DNA from: Bacteroidia bacterium
Lineage (GTDB): Bacteria; Bacteroidota; Bacteroidia; Bacteroidales; CAJPTX01
Assembly (NCBI GenBank): GCA_905373625.1
Contig: CAJPTS010000006.1
Location: 1-21,999 of the forward strand
DNA: 21,999 nucleotides
Direction: 5' to 3'
The notes under the pieces are model-generated. The model was not told the DNA's origin, ran no database searches, and saw only the letters and a list, made by a program, of their open reading frames with translations. A program made the translations under genes and the position numbers. Shown piece by piece: positions 15,900 to 21,999 of this stretch. Positions within the stretch are counted from its first letter, which is position 1; each line of letters starts with the position of its first letter.

Positions 15900-17261
15900 A
15901 TGAGTCAATACTACGCCGTACTAGATCTGGGTAGTCGGTTATTTACCATGGCGCTTCACCTGTTTGATGACTCAGGGGAGGAAAAAATCGTTTATGCGAC
16001 AGTTGAAAGTCATGGGATTACCAACATGACAATTGACAATAACCCGCAAGTGGTGTCGCGCATCCGAAAACTCTGCACCATGTTAAAGACTAAAACGGGC
16101 GTAGAGGTGCAGGAGGTACACGTCGCCTATATAGGTGGTCCGATTATCGTTGAGGACTACGAGTGTACAGTTACGTGCACGGGCAATTCAGCCAATCATA
16201 AATTGGCTGTAATGGAAGACATCGAAAAGCTCCAAGACGCTTATCTCTCTTACACCACCAAAGAAGACTTGGAAATTGTAGATCATATGGCTCTGCAATA
16301 CAGAAAAGATGGACAGCCTTGTGCCCTTGCAGACCTTGAAGGAGTTTACGCTAAGAATATCTCTTGTCACTTCTTATTATTTCTTGCAGAAAGTCAGCAC
16401 TACCAACGATTTAAAATCGCTCTAGAAGGCGCTAAGTTGCAATGCGCAGGAGTCTACGTCGGTTTTCGCACTTGTGGTTTGCGTCTTATCAATAAAGATG
16501 AGCGCGCTCAAGCATTAGCACTGCTAGACGACTCGCATATAGAGGTCGGCTTTTACGAAAATGGCGTCTTGACAAAATATAAGTGGATTGAAGGGGGGTG
16601 GGACGTCATCCGAGAAAATCTTCTGCAAGAAGACCGTTATTTACGCCCAATAGATTTGGATGTGACCTACCTGCAAACGATGAATCTTACGACTTTTAAG
16701 TCCGAGTGGTTCGAAATGAATAACAACGACGACGCAAAGTTGAAAAAGGTAGGGGGACATCTTAATGCGACTTATATCGCAAGTGTACGTAATACCCTCG
16801 CTGAAGAATGGAAAGTAAATTTGCCTTTGAAGTACGGCGGCGGTCTTTTGCTTACGGGAAGTATATCGGCTATCAACGGTATAGACTTCTTTTTCAATAC
16901 TTGTTTATCGCGTAAGCTCCCTGAAAAAGAATTGTATAAAGTCAAGGTTGCCGAGCACACGAAGCCTGAAAAATGGGAGGCTTGTGAGTCGCAGTATGCT
17001 GGAGTGCCGTTGAATTTATTCTCTATACCAATCGGTATGTTAGATTTGCTGCGAAAGCAAAATGTGGTAAGGAGCAAAGGTGCAGATGGCGTGTCAAAAG
17101 AGCCCCTTCAATCAGGAGAACCGATAGTAGAGGAAAGTGCTAATAGCCAAGAGCAAGAGACGAAGGAAGGCATATTTTCCAGAATATGGAATTACATAAT
17201 CCAGTGGTTGAACGGAGACATTAGTTCCTATGACACGGATGAGCGTGATGGAAAGAAGTAA
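15900..17261 (+). CDS. ftsA: Divergent FtsA, actin-like membrane anchor of the division ring
   Basis: A 453-residue protein between ftsQ and ftsZ with an FtsA-like plan. VLDLGSRLF (7-15) corresponds to phosphate-1, an SHS2/1C-like region spans about 85-170 (including LEIVDHMALQYRKDGQP), GGGLLLTGSISAINGI (313-328) corresponds to the adenosine motif, and a C-terminal amphipathic helix GIFSRIWNYIIQWLNG (424-439) is a good membrane-targeting sequence. The family's phosphate-2 loop, normally DxGxxTT-like before a beta strand, is ALLDDSHIEVGFY (207-219) here and lacks the Gly and Thr residues. The phosphate-1 motif also lacks the usual Lys/Asn after the Ser/Thr. ATP binding may be altered. Between the last motif and the helix is a low-complexity acidic linker (about 393-423). 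Identification rests on position, fold-level motifs and the C-terminal helix. Confidence 0.85.
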   Translation: MSQYYAVLDLGSRLFTMALHLFDDSGEEKIVYATVESHGITNMTIDNNPQVVSRIRKLCTMLKTKTGVEVQEVHVAYIGGPIIVEDYECTVTCTGNSANHKLAVMEDIEKLQDAYLSYTTKEDLEIVDHMALQYRKDGQPCALADLEGVYAKNISCHFLLFLAESQHYQRFKIALEGAKLQCAGVYVGFRTCGLRLINKDERAQALALLDDSHIEVGFYENGVLTKYKWIEGGWDVIRENLLQEDRYLRPIDLDVTYLQTMNLTTFKSEWFEMNNNDDAKLKKVGGHLNATYIASVRNTLAEEWKVNLPLKYGGGLLLTGSISAINGIDFFFNTCLSRKLPEKELYKVKVAEHTKPEKWEACESQYAGVPLNLFSIPIGMLDLLRKQNVVRSKGADGVSKEPLQSGEPIVEESANSQEQETKEGIFSRIWNYIIQWLNGDISSYDTDERDGKK

Positions 17262-17305
17262 AACTTAAATGGTTTGTTGATGTTACACTAAAAAAAATAA
17301 TTGTC

Positions 17306-18940
17306 ATGAAGAAAAGCATGTTTCGTTTCGGACAGTCGGTGACTGTAGAGTCAGAGCAAGTCGCCGAGCACAAGCCTCCCACATTTTCGGAGGCATATGA
17401 GCAACATCTAAAAGCCTATGAAGGGCGACTGGGATTGTTCTGCCTTGGTGGGCAGGGCTCTCATATTGCGGAAGAGGTTGTTAAGTTAAATTTCCGTTTT
17501 ACAGAAATTGTAGTGCTCAACACGGATCTAAAGGACAATTCCAAAATACGAGAACTCAATCCAGACATACGAGTCTTTGATATAGGAAAAGACTCCTACG
17601 AAATTAGTGGCGCTGGTGCTGGAGGAAGACCTGAAGTAGCCGAGCAAGGCTTTGCAGAAGTCGAAGATGAGGTTCGCAAGATGCTTCTAGATTTCCGGGA
17701 AAAGAAAATGCAAGCCGCTTTTGTCACTGTCGGTTTCGGAGGCGGTACGGGGACAGGCTTAATAGCGCCGTTCTTAAAATTGTGTAGAGAGGCTGGAATT
17801 GCAAGAACCATCGTACTCGGGACTATGCCCTCCTTGACGATGGATAGCATCAGTACAGTAAAATTGGCAGAAGCTAAGCTTGAAGAAGTGCAAGGACTCT
17901 GCGATGGTATAATGCTTATCAACAATGAGTGGATCTATGCGTATAGTGAAAAGGAAAGAGTTCCAATCTCGGAGATCATGGATAAAATCAATCTTCGGCA
18001 AGCTCTTACAATAGGTTCTTTCATTGAGGTCATGCTGAGCAGAGCAAGGCAAAACATAGACTTGAATGATTTGCTTAGCTTCATTACGCCCGATGAAAAT
18101 AATATAGCGCGTCTTTTCGTCTTAGGAAAAGGTATCGGACGTGGCGAGAACCGAGTGATTGAGTCCTGCCAAAATGCATTAGATGCTTTTTATTTGGTCG
18201 GGCACGGCGACATCTCGGGAGCGCAAGCGCTTTTGTATCATACGTTAACGGTACCAGGTAAAGGAGGAGCTTATCCTGACGAGCTCATCCAGTTGGTAGA
18301 TTACATCGAAGAGTGTACGGGCACGGTTCTTAGCATGAAGAAGCTAGGGGGTGGAGAAGCTGATTATGAATGCAATGACCCCGAATTTACAGACGATGCG
18401 ATGCTCCAAGTTCTCTTAGTAACGAACTTTGATAAAACGCCACTAGAAGCCTTCCGTGCTGATCTTAAACTGGAACAAGAGGCTGCTGCAAAGAAAGAAG
18501 CAGAAAAAAAACGCAACAGAGAAAAGCGTAGTACTCAAAAAACACCCGCTCCGACGGTTCTGGTAGAGAAAGAAGAGATTGCGAATAAGCAGTCTGTAGA
18601 GTTTACCATGCCCGAGTATGGTACAAAAGAGCCTAGTATAATTGATGCGCCTCATGTTGTGCACGGTGAATCAGAGCGTACAGCAGCGGAGAACTTGCAG
18701 CCGATGCCTCCTGTGACGAAAAACGGGATATTCCCCGCTGAATATATGGTGGAGTATGATGCCCAAGAACAAAGACGTGCCATGGAGAGACAAAAGGCTC
18801 AAAAAGCTAGTACACAAGAGAAAGTAGAGACGACGCAAAAGGAGACTCCTAGCAGTACTACTCCTACAGAAGCGAACGAAGAAGCAGAAAAAGACGCTTC
18901 TAAAGAAGGGAATAAGTATTCGGGTTTGCTTAATTCGTAA
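17306..18940 (+). CDS. ftsZ: Divergent FtsZ with long N-terminal extension and C-terminal linker
   Basis: A 544-residue tubulin-like GTPase at the end of the dcw cluster. Retained FtsZ features are NTD (72-74, T2), GAGAGGRPEV (102-111, T3), GFGGGTGTG (143-151, T4) and the catalytic T7 loop N250-I-D-L-N-D255, an intact NxDxxD. Unusual features: the core is preceded by about 40 residues. The T1 loop is LGGQGSH (47-53) instead of the glycine-rich GxGGGGxN. The T5 region MPSLTMDSIST (174-184) lacks the usual FEGxxR. After about residue 376 there is a charged Lys/Glu/Thr-rich tail of about 165 residues, with no recognisable D(I/V)PxFLR-type C-terminal peptide; the protein ends NKYSGLLNS. FtsZ normally forms the GTP-dependent ring and binds FtsA through its tail. 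This is probably the division FtsZ by position; a specialised paralogue cannot be excluded. Transcription ends at a hairpin at 18955-18990. Confidence 0.88.
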   Translation: MKKSMFRFGQSVTVESEQVAEHKPPTFSEAYEQHLKAYEGRLGLFCLGGQGSHIAEEVVKLNFRFTEIVVLNTDLKDNSKIRELNPDIRVFDIGKDSYEISGAGAGGRPEVAEQGFAEVEDEVRKMLLDFREKKMQAAFVTVGFGGGTGTGLIAPFLKLCREAGIARTIVLGTMPSLTMDSISTVKLAEAKLEEVQGLCDGIMLINNEWIYAYSEKERVPISEIMDKINLRQALTIGSFIEVMLSRARQNIDLNDLLSFITPDENNIARLFVLGKGIGRGENRVIESCQNALDAFYLVGHGDISGAQALLYHTLTVPGKGGAYPDELIQLVDYIEECTGTVLSMKKLGGGEADYECNDPEFTDDAMLQVLLVTNFDKTPLEAFRADLKLEQEAAAKKEAEKKRNREKRSTQKTPAPTVLVEKEEIANKQSVEFTMPEYGTKEPSIIDAPHVVHGESERTAAENLQPMPPVTKNGIFPAEYMVEYDAQEQRRAMERQKAQKASTQEKVETTQKETPSSTTPTEANEEAEKDASKEGNKYSGLLNS

Positions 18941-18954
18941 TTGAATAAGAAGAA

Positions 18955-18990
18955 GGCCTCGTTATCTTTTAAGATGACGAGGTCTTTTTA
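18955..18990 (+). terminator. Intrinsic terminator after ftsZ
   Basis: GGCCTCGTTATC (18955-18966) pairs with GATGACGAGGTC (18973-18984), a 12-base stem with two G-T pairs and a TTTTAA loop, followed by TTTTTA. It begins 14 bases after the ftsZ stop and marks the end of the dcw cluster. Confidence 0.85.
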
Positions 18991-19017
18991 TTTGCTGTGA
19001 TTTATAATTTGAAAGTG

Positions 19018-19785
19018 ATGGCACAGGAACAGGAACTTCTGTTGGCTGAAGAGCATTTGCGAGTGGTATTAGATTCTATCGCGAAGCAGCGCACTACGCC
19101 TAGTGTAGATATGACGGCTTGGTTACGGCAGGTCAATATGCACTTGAATATGGCTACACAGCTCATAAACAGTGTAGTAGATGAGCCAATTTTACCGAAA
19201 GCAGTCCAGAAAGTCCAAGTGAAAAGTTCGTTGCTTCAAGAAAATGAACCTATTATAGAATCATTGGATATCCAGCCGCCAGAGCCAACTCCTGTGGTGG
19301 TACATAGTGCTCATGATCATGAAAAAGTTGCTGAGGTAAAGGAGATTGAAAAAAAGAATACAGCATCGGTAAGTGCTCCTATACGAAAGAATACGCCACC
19401 ACCCACGGTAGCAACGAGCACTCCACAAGTGCAAAAGAAACGTACCGCACAATACTCTGGCGCTAAGCAGACAATAGCAGATGCTTATATGGCAAAAGCG
19501 CCTACAAGTACGAATGACAGTACGAGAGTAGATGCAGTATTGGGCGAACGCATGCAGCCGCTGAAGAGTATACAAAAGGGCTTAACGGTAAATGATCGAT
19601 TGCGTTTTGCCTCTGCACTCTTTGATGGAAACCGCGAGCTGTTTGCCGACTTGGTGCGTAAGCTAGATCTTGCAGAAACGCTTCCCGTGGCGTTAGCTAT
19701 ACTGCATGAAAATTATAAAGGCGAGGCGGATGCGCCCGAATTGCAAGAGTTCATACTTTTGTTAGAACGTCGCTTTGTTTCATAA
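19018..19785 (+). CDS. Conserved Bacteroidetes protein of unknown function
   Basis: A 255-residue protein if translated from the ATG at 19018; a GTG at 18997 would add seven residues, but MAQEQELLLAEEHL looks like a natural start. An N-terminal helical region (about 1-60) is followed by a long Pro/Lys/Thr/Val-rich linker (about 65-150), and then a C-terminal domain (about 180-255) with LKSIQKGLTVNDRLRFASALF, DGNRELF and a final LLERRF. That C-terminal pattern (an 'INDRF...LF.GN..LF' block and a terminal 'RRF') recurs in Bacteroidetes proteins of unknown function; I know no assigned role. It has no signal peptide or membrane segment, so it is probably cytoplasmic. It is separated from ftsZ by a terminator and lies 3 bases before rsmI. 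Confidence 0.75.
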   Translation: MAQEQELLLAEEHLRVVLDSIAKQRTTPSVDMTAWLRQVNMHLNMATQLINSVVDEPILPKAVQKVQVKSSLLQENEPIIESLDIQPPEPTPVVVHSAHDHEKVAEVKEIEKKNTASVSAPIRKNTPPPTVATSTPQVQKKRTAQYSGAKQTIADAYMAKAPTSTNDSTRVDAVLGERMQPLKSIQKGLTVNDRLRFASALFDGNRELFADLVRKLDLAETLPVALAILHENYKGEADAPELQEFILLLERRFVS

Positions 19786-19788
19786 CCT

Positions 19789-20466
19789 ATGTCGGGCAAA
19801 TTGTTTCTAGTACCTACGCCGATAGGTAATTTAGAAGACATAACGCTTCGCGCTTTACGCGTTTTACGCGAAGTAGATTTGATACTTGCAGAAGATACAC
19901 GCACCTCGTCAAAGTTGTTGAAGCATTACGAGATTGTTACTCCTCTTCGTGCTTATCATTTGAATAATGAACATGCTGTATTAGCAAGTATCGTGGCTTT
20001 AATGGACGCAGGGCAGCAGTTGGCCGTTATAACAGATGCGGGGTCGCCTGGTATCTCAGATCCTGGCTTCCTTTTGGTACGCGAGTGTTGGCGAACGGGG
20101 ATTGCTGTTGAAGCACTACCTGGAGCTACGGCGCTTATACCTGCCATTACGGAGAGTGGCTTCCCATGTGATCGATTTGTTTTTGAAGGCTTTCTCCCTC
20201 CCAAAAAAGGACGACAAAAGCGTTTACAAGCGCTTTTAGAAGAAAAACGAACAGTAATTCTTTACGAATCGCCTCACAGATTGTTGAAATTGCTTGAGGA
20301 ATTAGTGCAGTACGTCGGTGAAACAGAACGCCTCATTGCTGTGGCACACGAACTAACCAAGATCTATGCATTTATGAAACGTGGTACACCGCAAGAGTTA
20401 TTTGCTTATTTCTCTGAGAATCAACCTAAAGGAGAATTTGTAGTTCTCATCGCCCCGTGTGATTAA
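19789..20466 (+). CDS. rsmI: 16S rRNA (cytidine1402-2'-O)-methyltransferase RsmI
   Basis: A 225-residue TP-methylase family enzyme that methylates the ribose 2'-OH of C1402 in 16S rRNA, the nucleotide whose base is methylated by RsmH. Diagnostic motifs are LVPTPIGNLEDITLRAL near the N-terminus, LAEDTRTSSKLL, TDAGSPGISDPG, and EALPGATALIPAI. It is shorter than the E. coli enzyme and lacks its C-terminal extension, as in other Bacteroidetes. It starts 3 bases after the preceding gene; its TAA shares one base with the ispE ATG (20466). Confidence 0.95.
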   Translation: MSGKLFLVPTPIGNLEDITLRALRVLREVDLILAEDTRTSSKLLKHYEIVTPLRAYHLNNEHAVLASIVALMDAGQQLAVITDAGSPGISDPGFLLVRECWRTGIAVEALPGATALIPAITESGFPCDRFVFEGFLPPKKGRQKRLQALLEEKRTVILYESPHRLLKLLEELVQYVGETERLIAVAHELTKIYAFMKRGTPQELFAYFSENQPKGEFVVLIAPCD

Positions 20467-21287
20467 TGCAACCGATACGTGTTTATCCAAACGCTAAAAT
20501 AAACCTCGGCTTGTCTATTACTAGGAAGCGGGCAGACGGATTTCATGATCTCGAGACAACTTTTTTCCCCGTACGAGGGCTTCATGATACTCTCGAAATA
20601 TCGGGAGTTACCCAAGCAGGTAGCTTTCTTTTAGAGATTGCGGGTAACCAAGAGTTAGCCAGCGAAACCAATAATATTCTTGAAAGAGCCTATGAGCTTT
20701 TATCGCCATTTTCTCCACCGAAGCTTCGCGTACATCTTACGAAGCGTATCCCAATAGGAGGTGGGCTGGGCGGTGGCTCGGCTGATGCTGCCTTCTTTTT
20801 ACATGCAGTTGCGCCACTTTGCAAGGAAACGATTACTCCCGAGCAGCTCAAGACAATAGCATTGGAGTTAGGCAGTGACTGTCCTTTCTTTTTACTGAAT
20901 ACGCCTGCTGTCGGGCGCGGACGCGGAGAACTGCTAACTCCTATTGCTCTTCAGTTGCAAGGATATATTTTAGTGGTTGTAGTACCCGCCATTCAAATTT
21001 CTACAAAAGAAGCATTTGCTGCCATTAAACCTCAATCCGCTCGCTTTATACCAGAAGTGGTTTTGCGTACGCCTGTAGAGTTATGGGCGCAAACGCTCAC
21101 CAATGATTTCCAAGCTTACGTCACGGCACAGTATCCTGCTATATGTAATTTGCTCATTTCTTTGAAGGAAAGTGGTGCAGTATATACCTCTCTCTCAGGT
21201 AGTGGCTCAGCCGTATTCGGGTTATATCGTCATTTAGTTGCTCTACCTGCCCTTCCCAATTGCTTAGTACATATAGAGCAACTGTAA
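20466..21287 (+). CDS. ispE: 4-diphosphocytidyl-2-C-methyl-D-erythritol kinase IspE
   Basis: A 273-residue GHMP-family kinase of the MEP pathway that phosphorylates CDP-methylerythritol on its 2-hydroxyl. NAKINLGL (9-16) includes the conserved lysine K11, PIGGGLGGGSADAA (96-109) is the ATP-binding GHMP motif, GSDCPFF (136-142) holds the catalytic Asp138, and LSGSGSAVFGLY near the C-terminus is motif 3. It shows the organism makes isoprenoids by the MEP route. It shares one base with rsmI and is the last gene of this short operon; no convincing terminator was found after it. Confidence 0.95.
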   Translation: MQPIRVYPNAKINLGLSITRKRADGFHDLETTFFPVRGLHDTLEISGVTQAGSFLLEIAGNQELASETNNILERAYELLSPFSPPKLRVHLTKRIPIGGGLGGGSADAAFFLHAVAPLCKETITPEQLKTIALELGSDCPFFLLNTPAVGRGRGELLTPIALQLQGYILVVVVPAIQISTKEAFAAIKPQSARFIPEVVLRTPVELWAQTLTNDFQAYVTAQYPAICNLLISLKESGAVYTSLSGSGSAVFGLYRHLVALPALPNCLVHIEQL

Positions 21288-21447
21288 AAAGAGTATTTTA
21301 TTGCTGTTCGGTAACAATTTGTACTCGAGGGGTGTGTTCTGAATCAGGCTTATTTTGCCATAAGTTGCACCTATAATTTTTTTATTGGGCAGCAATATCC
21401 TCTTATCATTTATCCATGTATTCGTGTCTCCATCCGCTGTTTTTCCG

Positions 21448-21455
21448 TATCTTCG
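21448..21455 (+). promoter_or_regulatory. Possible -7 element before the terminal ATPase gene
   Basis: TATCTTCG, followed by TGCAAAC, differs from TAnnTTTG at one base and lies 21 bases before the ATG at 21477. No clear -33 TTTG is seen. The rest of the 189-base gap (21288-21476) shows nothing definite. Confidence 0.35.
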
Positions 21456-21476
21456 TGCAAACAAACCTCTTGTACG

Positions 21477-21999
21477 ATGAACGCTCTGCGCCGTATGCCT
21501 ATCGGCACCCAAGATTTTGAACTGCTACGCAGCAATGGCGATCTTTATGTAGACAAAACCCAATACATAGAAAAGCTTCTTTTGGTTGGACGAGTCTTTT
21601 TTCTAAGCCGTCCGCATAGGTTTGGCAAAAGCCTTTTCCTCTCTACTCTCAAAGCTTATTTTGAAGGCAAAAAGGAGCTCTTTGAAGGGTTGTATATCGA
21701 TCAGGTAGAAACGGAGCTCGCACGGCAACAGAAACGCGAACCGTGGGAGTCTCGCCCAGTGCTGTATTTTGACCTGAATGCAAAGAACTATAAGAATAGC
21801 GACACGCTGACTAATAGTCTTTCTGCGCAACTATTAGATTTTGAGCAGTTGTACGATGTAGAAAGAACAGAGAACGAACCCGAAAATCGGTTTATAAAAC
21901 TCATAAAAACGCTTTACCGAAAAACGGGGAAACGGGTCGTAATATTGGTGGACGAATATGATAAACCTCTCCTTGAAACCATTGAAAACGAGGAGCTAA
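21477..21999 (+). CDS. AAA-ATPase-like / PD-(D/E)XK family protein, 3'-truncated by window
   Basis: The frame is open from ATG 21477 to the end of the window; 174 residues are visible. The ATG at 21495 (MPIG) is an alternative start. It begins with the family's typical MPIGTQDFELLRSNGDLYVD, followed by a Walker A-like RPHRFGKSLF (45-54) and Walker B VVILVDEYD (154-162). This matches the N-terminal AAA-ATPase-like domain of proteins that usually carry a C-terminal PD-(D/E)XK nuclease-like domain, which would lie beyond the window. These genes occur in many copies in Bacteroidales genomes, and their role is not established. It is only distantly related to the ATPase at the start of the window. 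Confidence 0.88.
   Translation, partial: MNALRRMPIGTQDFELLRSNGDLYVDKTQYIEKLLLVGRVFFLSRPHRFGKSLFLSTLKAYFEGKKELFEGLYIDQVETELARQQKREPWESRPVLYFDLNAKNYKNSDTLTNSLSAQLLDFEQLYDVERTENEPENRFIKLIKTLYRKTGKRVVILVDEYDKPLLETIENEEL

Noticed and set aside
17262..17305. Possible promoter directly before ftsZ
   Set aside because: A TTTG occurs at 17273, but the sequence at the right distance (TAATTGTC) does not match the -7 element well enough.
19846..19873. Inverted repeat CTTCGCG...CGCGAAG inside rsmI
   Set aside because: It lies fully inside a conserved coding region and follows from repeated Leu-Arg codons (LRALRVLRE); there is no T-run or regulatory context.
1..21999. CRISPR arrays, tRNA or rRNA genes, insertion sequences, phage genes
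   Set aside because: No regularly spaced repeats, no tRNA- or rRNA-like sequences, and no transposase or integrase motifs were seen on either strand.

Overview
The window is a piece of a Bacteroidales chromosome, most likely Porphyromonas or a close relative. This rests on the gene order of the division and cell-wall (dcw) cluster, promoters of the Bacteroidetes type (TTTG, then TAnnTTTG), a Bacteroidetes-style FtsL and PASTA-bearing FtsI, a membrane-bound TPR/AraC regulator, and two ATPase families (AAA_14/DUF4143 and AAA-ATPase-like/PD-(D/E)XK) that are common in this phylum. The species cannot be named from the sequence alone. All genes seen are on the + strand.

Layout. Bases 2-1123 hold the 3' part of a DUF4143-type ATPase. 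Bases 1124-1563 are intergenic, with a possible small RNA or attenuator, a 41-residue membrane ORF and a strong promoter. Bases 1564-3327 encode a membrane-anchored TPR/AraC-type regulator that ends in a likely terminator. Bases 3328-3732 are a pyrimidine-rich intergenic stretch with a short tandem repeat, the probable dcw promoter and a leader. Bases 3733-18940 are the dcw cluster: rsmH, ftsL, ftsI, murE, mraY, murD, ftsW, murG, murC, ftsQ, ftsA, ftsZ. It is closed by a clear intrinsic terminator (18955-18990). Bases 19018-21287 hold a conserved Bacteroidetes protein of unknown function, rsmI and ispE, tightly packed. Base 21477 begins another ATPase that runs off the window.

How the genes work together. 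MurE, MurC and MurD build the UDP-MurNAc-peptide (murF, murA and murB are elsewhere). MraY and MurG make lipid I and lipid II. FtsW and FtsI polymerise and cross-link septal peptidoglycan, FtsL and FtsQ connect that synthase to the divisome, and FtsA and FtsZ provide the membrane-bound cytoskeletal ring. RsmH and RsmI are 16S rRNA methyltransferases, and IspE belongs to the MEP isoprenoid pathway, which ultimately supplies the undecaprenyl carrier.

The most unusual content is the ftsA-ftsZ pair. Both proteins are recognisable but strongly divergent at nucleotide-binding motifs: FtsZ loops T1 and T5, and FtsA phosphate-1 and phosphate-2. The FtsZ C-terminal peptide that normally binds FtsA is not visible. 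The upstream wall-synthesis genes look ordinary. Other points of interest are the absence of mraZ at the head of the cluster, a leader with paired GGAGGTA repeats and a small ORF, strong Shine-Dalgarno-like sequences before ftsI, mraY and murG (unusual for Bacteroidetes), and a perfect palindrome lying on the putative -7 element in front of ftsA.
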